Part shown: positions 7,506 to 13,414 of the stretch, piece by piece
Position numbering within the stretch: position 1 is the stretch's first letter
How the letters are laid out: each line of letters begins with the position of its first letter
Origin: Gemmatimonadota bacterium
GTDB lineage: Bacteria > Gemmatimonadota > Gemmatimonadetes > Gemmatimonadales > GWC2-71-9
Direction: 5' to 3'
DNA: 21,989 nucleotides
NCBI GenBank assembly: GCA_016180765.1
Contig: JACPAP010000225.1
Coordinates: 1 to 21,989, forward strand
Translations under genes and position numbers: made by a program
The notes under the pieces: model-generated
What the model saw: only the letters and a program-made list of their open reading frames with translations
Databases searched by the model: none
Told to the model about the DNA's origin: nothing

Positions 7506-8609
7506 TCAAGGTACGATCAGCACGCCGGTCTCGCCGCCGAAGCCGTCGTCCACCGTCGCGACGCCTTTCGGCACGATCCAGCGGTCTCCATTCACCACCA
7601 GGTTGAAGCGGTAGACCCCTGGGGCCAGCGTCATGCGGAGCTCCCAGGTTCCGTCGGGCGCACGCTGCATCGCCACCGGTTGCCAGTTGGTCCAATCACC
7701 CACCAGTTCCACTCGCACGGCACCCGGGACGCCGAATCGGAGCCAGCCGGCGCCGTCGGTCTTGCCGTAGACCGGACGGCCCAGCGGTTTGATCGAGGGC
7801 TCCGCCGGGCGGCGGCGAGTCACGCGCACCGCCAGCGACAGGTAGCGTCCTCCCGGGAGTCCCTGCAGCAGGTCCGGCGCGTAGCTCCCTCCGATCAGCA
7901 CCACCGCAGCCTGGTTGACGAGCCACCAGGCGGCGCTGGCCCCGCCCCAGCTGGCGGCGTCCACCCCGCTGCCAGCGGGTCCGTGCCGCCATCCGCCGTA
8001 CCCCACCAAATCCAGGGGGCCCGCGGTCGCGGAAAGGCGTCCCTCGACCTCGGGGAACCACGATCCCTGGAACCAGAGCGGGGTGAACAACGCCGCCACC
8101 CGGGTTCTGGCGTAGCGACCCCATAGGCCGGCCGTGGGTCCTCGAGCGACCGCGAGCGACGCCTCATGGGAGGTCCAGCCGGTAGCAGCCACCCCCCCCA
8201 GCCACCCGCCCACGTGACGGCCGACCACGTGCAACCGGCCCTCCCCTCGAGTCATCGCCGTACGGAAATTGCTCGAGTGGTAGGTGCCGCCGGCGATGCC
8301 GACTACCTCGAGGCGAACCGGGCTCAGCGGGCTGAATGGGTTGAGCAGCAGCGAAAGGTCCCCGCGCCCCTGCATCGAGAGCTGGGACCTTTCAAAGCCG
8401 GTCAACCCGCTGCTGAGCGTGGCGTACGTTATGCCCCGCTGCCACTCCAGAAGCGGCGCGAGGGACGCCGAGTGCAGCGCGGATAGCGTGTCGAAGTGCA
8501 CGCGGGTGCCGCTGGCGTCCACCTGCCAGCGTTGCGCGTCGGCTGGCGCATGGCCGATCGCCAGCGCGAAGACGGCCGTTCCGAGCCCGATCGGCCCGTG
8601 TCGTCTCAT
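7506..8609 (-). CDS. Outer-membrane-barrel-like protein with C-terminal CBM48/AMPK-type glycogen-binding domain
   Basis: A 367-residue exported protein. Residues 1-26 form a signal peptide (ending APADAQ). About 30-265 consists of alternating hydrophobic/polar strands rich in Gly, Trp and Tyr (WLGGVAATGWTS, LVGYGGWRHG, WWLVNQAAVVLIGGSY), as in small outer-membrane barrels. About 289-367 is a CBM48/isoamylase-N-type beta sandwich: LRFGVPGAVRVELVGDWTNW, GTWELRMTLAPGVYRFNLVV, NGDRW. The two tryptophans that stack on sugar in AMPK-beta domains have equivalents (NW and DRW), but the AMPK lysine is Asn. I chose ATG 8609, preceded by GGGAG, over an in-frame GTG at 8675 that would add 22 residues before the signal peptide. 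It belongs to the leftward sigma cluster. Binding to alpha-glucan or another envelope glycan is inferred. Confidence 0.85.
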   Translation of the reverse strand: MRRHGPIGLGTAVFALAIGHAPADAQRWQVDASGTRVHFDTLSALHSASLAPLLEWQRGITYATLSSGLTGFERSQLSMQGRGDLSLLLNPFSPLSPVRLEVVGIAGGTYHSSNFRTAMTRGEGRLHVVGRHVGGWLGGVAATGWTSHEASLAVARGPTAGLWGRYARTRVAALFTPLWFQGSWFPEVEGRLSATAGPLDLVGYGGWRHGPAGSGVDAASWGGASAAWWLVNQAAVVLIGGSYAPDLLQGLPGGRYLSLAVRVTRRRPAEPSIKPLGRPVYGKTDGAGWLRFGVPGAVRVELVGDWTNWQPVAMQRAPDGTWELRMTLAPGVYRFNLVVNGDRWIVPKGVATVDDGFGGETGVLIVP

Positions 8610-8671
8610 GGCTCTCCCATTCCTCCCAATGATGATCCGGTGCGCCGCGCTCGTCGGAGTCGCCTCCACGC

Positions 8672-9334
8672 TCACCCCCGGTCCCCGGGTGGCCGGCGGG
8701 GCCCCAGTCCACCCGGCCCCGGGGGGGGTACCGGAATACCCAGGCTTTGGAGCGCGCTGCCCAGAGCCGTGATGGGCGGGGCTCCCACCCGAAGCGCGAC
8801 ATCGACGTGTGACGGAATCTCGACCATGCGCGCCTGGGGCACGCCGGAGTTCACCATATGCTCGATCACGGCTCGCGCCTCGGCCGCGGGCACGCCACGC
8901 TGAACCAGCTCGCCGAGCACGGCCAGCGGGATTTCCAGCGACGTGGCCGGCGGCACGCGGCGTCGCAGCGCCGCCACCTCCTCGGCCGGCACGCCCCGGC
9001 GCATCGCCTCCGCCGCCGCCACGATGTCGCCCTCCGCGTCCGGCGCGGTCGGCGCCGCCTGCCGGAGCAGCAGGCGGGCTTGCTGGAGTTCCTGGGCCAG
9101 CCGCTGAACCGCCGCCACGATCTGCGCGGCGGGTCGGCGCTTGGCCGTGCCTTCCAACGCCTTGGCTTCCAGGGGGCGCAGCGGGATGGAATCGCGCCCG
9201 GCGGCCTCGAGGATTGGCCGGAGCGCCGCATACGTGGCCTGGTCCAGCCGGGTCGCCAGCCCCGAGGTCTGCTGGCCGGGAAGCTGCGGGGCGGCCGTCG
9301 CCATCCAGGAAACCAGGGCGAGCAGGCGCACCAT
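8672..9334 (-). CDS. Secreted helical protein of unknown function, paralogue of the 6689-7420 product
   Basis: A 220-residue protein with a signal peptide (about 1-21, MVRLLALVSWMATAAPQLPG then QQ). The rest is predominantly helical, rich in Ala/Arg/Glu, with RLAQELQQARLLLRQAAP likely amphipathic, and ends in a Pro/Gly tail. It has no cysteines or recognisable catalytic motif. It is clearly related to the product of 6689-7420 (shared ALEG-AK-R---QIVAA and SLEIPL--LGELV-RGVPAAEA patterns). The start ATG at 9334 lies 3 bases after the stop of the anti-sigma-like gene, and its stop is 62 bases before the CBM48 barrel gene, so it is embedded in one operon. Alternation of helical and CBM48 proteins suggests a working pair. 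I do not recognise the family. Confidence 0.8.
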   Translation of the reverse strand: MVRLLALVSWMATAAPQLPGQQTSGLATRLDQATYAALRPILEAAGRDSIPLRPLEAKALEGTAKRRPAAQIVAAVQRLAQELQQARLLLRQAAPTAPDAEGDIVAAAEAMRRGVPAEEVAALRRRVPPATSLEIPLAVLGELVQRGVPAAEARAVIEHMVNSGVPQARMVEIPSHVDVALRVGAPPITALGSALQSLGIPVPPPGPGGLGPRRPPGDRG

Positions 9335-9337
9335 GGC

Positions 9338-9967
9338 TCAGCTCTCCACGCGCGCCGGGACCATCAGCACGCTGTTCTTCTGCCCGAAGCCGTCATCCAC
9401 CTGCGAGGCGTTGGGGTCCGGCAGCCACTGGTGGCCGTCCACCACGAACACGTAGTGGTGGAGACCGGCGGGCAAGGTCAGCTCCACTACCCATACCCCG
9501 GTGCCGGTCGCGTCGCGCAGGGGGATGCCCTTAGGATCCCAACTGGCAAAGTCCCCGGTGACGGCGACGCTGGAGGCGGTGGGCGCCAGGAACACAAACC
9601 GGGTATTGGTCGCGGTCAGGGCGGCATGCGACGGGCCGGCATCCGGCACGGTTCCCGCGCGCGGCCGGGTCAACAGCAGCGCGCCCACGGCCGCGGCCAG
9701 CGCCAGGACGCCCATGGCCGGACTGACCCGGATCTCCCGCGGGGTCATGACCCACGACCAGACCCGCCGTGCGGCGGGTTCGGGCGCGGCCCGCACCCGC
9801 CGCATGATCGCCGCCCGAACGCCCGGTGGCAGGGCCACGCGGTCGCTCGCCATCGCGTCCGCAATGCGCCGGAACTGATCCGCTTCCGGGCGGTGCTCTT
9901 CCGGGAGCGCGTCGTAGGCCAGCTCGCCATCGAGATAGTCGCGCACCAACGGATGTTCCTGGTTCAT
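9338..9967 (-). CDS. Membrane anti-sigma-like protein with extracytoplasmic CBM48 domain
   Basis: A 209-residue single-pass protein. Residues 1-72 are cytoplasmic and helical (HPLVRDYLDGELAYDALPEE, ADAMASDRVALPPGVRAAIM), resembling the short sigma-binding segment of anti-sigma factors but without the HxxxCxxC zinc motif. About 82-100 is the transmembrane helix. About 120-204 is a CBM48/AMPK glycogen-binding-type domain: TRFVFLAPTASSVAVTGDF, SWDP, GVWVVELTLPAGLHHYVFVV, DGHQW, with tryptophans at 143 and 181 in the sugar-stacking positions; the AMPK lysine is Val. ATG 9967 overlaps the stop of the sigma gene as ATGA, which supports translational coupling and a sigma/anti-sigma pairing. A glycan-sensing domain replacing the usual sensor is the notable point; the ligand and the mechanism are inference. 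Confidence 0.85.
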   Translation of the reverse strand: MNQEHPLVRDYLDGELAYDALPEEHRPEADQFRRIADAMASDRVALPPGVRAAIMRRVRAAPEPAARRVWSWVMTPREIRVSPAMGVLALAAAVGALLLTRPRAGTVPDAGPSHAALTATNTRFVFLAPTASSVAVTGDFASWDPKGIPLRDATGTGVWVVELTLPAGLHHYVFVVDGHQWLPDPNASQVDDGFGQKNSVLMVPARVES

Positions 9968-10356
9968 GGCATCACCCCACCGAGTTTCTCCCGCAGCGCG
10001 AGGCGGCCTCGCTGCAGGCGCATCTTCAGCGCCGAAATGGACGCGCCTAACAGCTCGGCCATGTCGGGCAGACTCATGTCGTGGACGTATTTCAGCACCA
10101 GTGCCTCGCGGTGCTCCACGGAGAGCCGTTGCAATGCCTCGTGGACCTTCCGGCGCACCTCCTCCGCGTCCGTGGCCGCGTCCGAGGTGCCGGGGGCGGG
10201 CAGCTCGTCGCTCAGGGGCTGGTGCTGCCGCCGCCGGCGCCGGGCCAGGTGGGTTCGGCACTGGTTCCGGAGGATCCGGAACAGCCATCCCTTGAACCGG
10301 TCCGGATCGTTACATCGGTTGAGCGACCGGTAAGCGCGCACCAGAGCCTCCTGCAC
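9964..10356 (-). CDS. ECF sigma factor, 5'-truncated or frameshifted (regions 2.3-2.4 and 4 remain)
   Basis: The visible frame of 130 residues starts at GTG 10356 in the middle of sigma region 2: QEALVRAYRSLNRC, then GWLFRILRNQCRTHLARRRRR, followed by region 4, SVEHREALVLKYVHDMSLPDMAELL and ISALKMRLQRGRLALREKL. The in-frame residues just before the GTG (NIV) also look like sigma, but an in-frame TGA lies seven codons upstream of the GTG. The neighbouring frame upstream reads KQDDANR, which fits the expected D-A-E stretch, so a single-base loss near 10360 is likely. Even so, no frame supplies a full region 2.1-2.2, because a TAG stops that frame near 10421. No ribosome site precedes the GTG. 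It heads the CBM48 operon and is coupled to the anti-sigma-like gene by ATGA. It is either decayed or carries a sequence error. Confidence 0.75.
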   Translation of the reverse strand: MQEALVRAYRSLNRCNDPDRFKGWLFRILRNQCRTHLARRRRRQHQPLSDELPAPGTSDAATDAEEVRRKVHEALQRLSVEHREALVLKYVHDMSLPDMAELLGASISALKMRLQRGRLALREKLGGVMP

Positions 10357-10439
10357 GATGTTCCGCGGTTGGCGTCATCCTGCTTACCACACTCGCCGGA
10401 GCCCCGGTTGGTCACCGTCTAGCCGCGGGCCCCGCCGGT

Positions 10440-10453
10440 GTGATCTGAATCAC
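10440..10453. promoter_or_regulatory. Candidate Crp/Fnr-family operator
   Basis: GTGAT-CTGA-ATCAC is a perfect 5-bp inverted repeat with a 4-base spacer. With the flanking T it reads TGTGA-N6-TCACC, one base from the E. coli CRP pattern, and it also resembles an FNR box core. It lies between the divergent sigma and DUF4382 genes. A Crp/Fnr regulator is encoded at 17578-18228, but a link between the two is only an inference. Confidence 0.4.
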
Positions 10454-10525
10454 CCTAAAACTGTGATCGGAAGCCGCATGTGACCAGTGGCCGTCTGGTG
10501 GAGTGTTGTTGCGTGACCGAACCGC

Positions 10526-10547
10526 AACGTACCGCGTGTACAACGTC
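10526..10547 (+). promoter_or_regulatory. Possible ECF-type promoter for the DUF4382 gene
   Basis: AAC (10526-10528) and GTC (10545-10547) are separated by 16 bases, close to the AAC/GTC core pattern of ECF-dependent promoters. Transcription would begin about 10555, just before the strong ribosome site at 10562-10568. AACGT also recurs at 10542 and 10553. The call is weak because such short motifs occur often by chance. Confidence 0.2.
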
Positions 10548-10573
10548 GCACCAACGTCTTTAAGGAGGATACC

Positions 10574-11254
10574 ATGTCGATGGCCACACGATCGCTACAC
10601 GTCGCGCTCCTCGCTGTGTTCGCGGGAGGTTCGGCGGCCTGCGGGCTGTTGGACTCCAGCGCCACGGGAGACGTGCGCGTCACGATGCAGCAGTCGGACG
10701 CGGCGCTCAGCCCGGCGATGAGCGGCTGGTTTGCCAGCGTGGCCGGGGTGGACGGCGCCGCCGCCGCGATCAGCAAGGACGCCGTGCAATCCCTGACCAT
10801 CACCGTCAACGAGATTCAGTTCCTGCCGAAGGCAGCCGAGGCCCAGGCGGCCGACGAGGGCGTCTGGATCTCCCTGGTGGTGGACGCCACGTTCGACCTC
10901 ATGGCGCTGCCCACCACGGACGGGTCTCCGTTGGTGATCGCCACGGGCAGCCTCGACGTAGGGAACTACGGGGACGTGCGCCTCTTCGTGGCGAGCGCCC
11001 AGATCGTCTTCAAGCAGGACGTCAGCCTGGGCGTATCGTTAAACACCTTCACGGCCGGCGAGCCCGGGTATCCGGTTGACATCCCCTCGGGCCCTGAGAC
11101 CGGGATCAAGACGGACGCCGAGTTCACCGTGGAGGCCGATACCGACGTGAGCCTGTTGTTCAGCCCGAGCGCCACGTTCTTGACCGTGACGGGGACGGGC
11201 GATGGCCACGTCATTCTGGAGCCGGTCATCCGGTCCAAGCCCGACGGCGCGTAA
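10574..11254 (+). CDS. DUF4382-type exported protein, possible lipoprotein
   Basis: A 226-residue exported protein. Residues 1-22 form a hydrophobic signal ending GGSAAC; Cys23 could be lipidated, although the -3 residue is not typical of a lipobox. The region from about residue 70 to the end matches the DUF4382 pattern: AVQSLTITVNEIQFLPKA, GVWISLVVD, ATFDLMALP, then LDVGNYGDVRLFVASAQIVF, which fits the usual GxYxxIRL-V turn of the family. These beta-sandwich proteins are envelope or surface lipoproteins of unknown function. The start is firmly set by TAAGGAGGAT a few bases before ATG 10574. It is divergent from the CBM48 sigma operon and is followed by a terminator-like hairpin at 11264, so it may be transcribed alone. 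No enzymatic role is visible. Confidence 0.82.
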   Translation: MSMATRSLHVALLAVFAGGSAACGLLDSSATGDVRVTMQQSDAALSPAMSGWFASVAGVDGAAAAISKDAVQSLTITVNEIQFLPKAAEAQAADEGVWISLVVDATFDLMALPTTDGSPLVIATGSLDVGNYGDVRLFVASAQIVFKQDVSLGVSLNTFTAGEPGYPVDIPSGPETGIKTDAEFTVEADTDVSLLFSPSATFLTVTGTGDGHVILEPVIRSKPDGA

Positions 11255-11263
11255 GCCATCAGG

Positions 11264-11300
11264 CTCCCTTTCCCTCCCGGCGCCCTGGGAGGGAGGGGAG
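11264..11300 (+). terminator. Hairpin downstream of the DUF4382 gene
   Basis: CCCTCCC (11272-11278) pairs with GGGAGGG (11287-11293) around an 8-base loop. The stem can be extended by CTCCC (11264-11268) with GGGAG (11296-11300). It is followed by TCGCCTTTT, a weak T-run, so it is probably a moderately efficient intrinsic terminator. Confidence 0.6.
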
Positions 11301-11307
11301 TCGCCTT

Positions 11308-11336
11308 TTGCCGGTGGCTTAACTAGAGATGATATT
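11308..11336 (+). promoter_or_regulatory. Candidate housekeeping promoter for the propeller lipoprotein pair
   Basis: TTGCCG (11308-11313) and GATATT (11331-11336) are separated by 17 bases; each matches four of six consensus bases. The start would fall near 11343, giving a short leader of about 34 bases before ATG 11377. The -35 box directly abuts the T-run of the upstream terminator. The stretch is markedly more AT-rich than its surroundings. Confidence 0.45.
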
Positions 11337-11376
11337 GTTTCATTTTGATCCAGGCCCGAACTCCAAGGATACGGCG

Positions 11377-13335
11377 ATGCACATCCCGACACGCACGACC
11401 CTGATCATCCTGCTCGCGGCGGTGCTGGCCGGCTGTGGCGACGCCATTGGCCCCGAGGATGTGGCGAGCGTGACGCTCTCACCCGCCTCGGACACCATCC
11501 AGGTGGGCGGGACGGTCAAGCTCACCGCGACATTGACCGGCAAGGATGGCAAGCCCATCACGACCCTCAAGATCAACTGGTCGAGTTCCAGCAACAGCAT
11601 CGCCAGCGTGGACACGACGGGGCTGGTGACCGGTGTCGGCCCCGGATCGGCCACGATCACGGCGAGCGTGAACGGAGCCAGCGGGCAGGCGGAGATCCTG
11701 GTGGCGGGGCCGGCGCCCACGATTTCGAGCGTGAGCCCCGGCACCGGCACCGTGGGCACCGAGCTCAAGATCATCGGCACCAACTTCCGCTCGGGGATCA
11801 CGGTTCGCGTGGGGGCCCTGGCGGCCGACTCGGTGGATCGCACCGCAGACACCCTGGTGTTCGCGCTGGTCCCGACCGGCGTCACGGCCAACGTGGCGGT
11901 CGGCGTGACGGTGAACAACAACGATGGGACCTCGGCGACGCTGAGCGGCGCGTTCACCGCGGTGGCGCCCGAGCTGGACTATGTGAACAGCGCGACCAAA
12001 CCATCCGGGCAAGTGAACAGCACCGTCATCCTGGAGGGCAACGCCTTTGGTGACCTCAAGGGGAGCGGCAAGGTGCTGTTCTCCGACGGCGCCGGCGGCA
12101 CCATCGAGGCCGCCATCGCCAACGAGGACGACTGGACCAACACGTTTATCGTGACCACGGTGCCGAGCGGCACGAAAACCGGTGACCTCAAGGTCACGAC
12201 CGCCACCGGGACCAGCAACGCATTGACCTTCACGGTTACGGAGGCCGCGGTCTTCAGCCCGTCCGTGATCAACTGGCAGGCCACCGCAGACCTTCCGACC
12301 GCGGTAAGCGGGCACCGGGCGCTCTTCGTGCCGATTGACGACGCCATGGGCAATACCATCCGCCACGTGCACGTCACGGGTGGGGCGAGCAACGACCAGT
12401 CGCCGCGCCAGGACGTGATCTTCGGCGTGATCAACGCCGACGGCACCATCAGCGCCTGGAACACGACGGTGGGACTCCCCGAGGCCCGCGCCTTCCACGC
12501 CCTGGCGGCGGCCACGCCGTTCAACTCCAAGATTCAGGGCGCCGGGGCGCTGTACGCCATCGGCGGGATCAAGGATAAGGACGGCCCGCCAGTGAGCACC
12601 GTGTACCGCGGCACGCTGAATACGGACGGCACGGTGGCGAGCTGGGCTGCGACCACGGCCCTGCCCGTCGCGCTTCACTCGGCGGGCGCGGTGGTGTTCC
12701 GCGGGTCCGTCTACGTCGCCGGCGGCGCGGGCGCCGATTCCCTCCCCGTCGCCACGGTGTACCGCGCGGTGATCGACACGCTGGGCGAGCTGGGGGCCTG
12801 GGAGCTCCTCCCCACGCTCCCCGCCGGCCGGACCTACTACGCCTTCGCGACGTTCGGCGGCTTCCTCTACGCCGTGGGCGGCGAGAGCGGAAAGGTCACA
12901 CCCAACAACGCCAACTACACCCAGAACGACAGCAAGTACGACGACCTGGTGTACGTGCGGATCAACCTGCGCACGGGCGCGCTGGCCGCCACGAGCTGGA
13001 CGGTAAACGCCAGCACGCTGATCAAGCGCACCAGCAAACACTCCGGCGTGATCGCCGGCGGGAACGTGTTCGTCACCGGCGGGCTCTACAGCGGAGCGAA
13101 CACCGGAGCGACCGAAAACAGCTTCGCCCAGGTCAACGCCGACGGCAGCGTGGGGAGCTTCGGCGGCGCCACCGGCGGCAACACGATCAACGGCTCCCCG
13201 AACAACGGCGGCAATCTGTTCAACCACGCGGCCGTCACGTACGTGGACGCCAACGGGACGGCGCACGTGATGGTGCTGGGCGGGGACGACGTGAACAACC
13301 CCGGCAGCAAGCGCAAGGCGGTGTGGTTCTATTGA
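11377..13335 (+). CDS. Multidomain lipoprotein: BIG2, two IPT/TIG domains, kelch-like propeller
   Basis: A 652-residue cell-envelope protein. The lipobox LAGC puts the lipidated Cys at residue 20. About 29-109 is a BIG2 Ig-like domain (VASVTLSPASDTIQVGGTV, then SIASVDTTGLVTGVGPGSAT). About 112-195 is a first IPT/TIG domain (PTISSVSPGTGTVGTELKI). About 201-287 is a second, more divergent IPT-like domain. About 298-652 is a kelch/galactose-oxidase-like beta-propeller with repeated AGGA and IGG glycine pairs (ALYAIGGI, SVYVAGGA, FLYAVGGE, VFVTGGLYS). I chose ATG 11377 because AAGGA lies 7 bases upstream and the signal peptide begins there. It is the first of two tandem paralogues. The architecture suggests surface display or adhesion/ligand binding; no catalytic residues can be assigned. 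Confidence 0.88.
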   Translation: MHIPTRTTLIILLAAVLAGCGDAIGPEDVASVTLSPASDTIQVGGTVKLTATLTGKDGKPITTLKINWSSSSNSIASVDTTGLVTGVGPGSATITASVNGASGQAEILVAGPAPTISSVSPGTGTVGTELKIIGTNFRSGITVRVGALAADSVDRTADTLVFALVPTGVTANVAVGVTVNNNDGTSATLSGAFTAVAPELDYVNSATKPSGQVNSTVILEGNAFGDLKGSGKVLFSDGAGGTIEAAIANEDDWTNTFIVTTVPSGTKTGDLKVTTATGTSNALTFTVTEAAVFSPSVINWQATADLPTAVSGHRALFVPIDDAMGNTIRHVHVTGGASNDQSPRQDVIFGVINADGTISAWNTTVGLPEARAFHALAAATPFNSKIQGAGALYAIGGIKDKDGPPVSTVYRGTLNTDGTVASWAATTALPVALHSAGAVVFRGSVYVAGGAGADSLPVATVYRAVIDTLGELGAWELLPTLPAGRTYYAFATFGGFLYAVGGESGKVTPNNANYTQNDSKYDDLVYVRINLRTGALAATSWTVNASTLIKRTSKHSGVIAGGNVFVTGGLYSGANTGATENSFAQVNADGSVGSFGGATGGNTINGSPNNGGNLFNHAAVTYVDANGTAHVMVLGGDDVNNPGSKRKAVWFY

Positions 13336-13414
13336 GATAGTGATGATTGCGAGAGACGGAGCGTGGCGCTCAGTGAGTCACGGACGTGTACGGCTGCCCA
13401 GCCTGGAGGGTTAT

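Noticed and set aside
8858..10333. Plus-strand open frame of about 490 codons covering three genes of the CBM48 cluster
   Set aside because: It is antisense to genes with clear signal peptides, CBM48 and sigma motifs, and its product is compositionally biased (Arg/Gly/His) with no domain.
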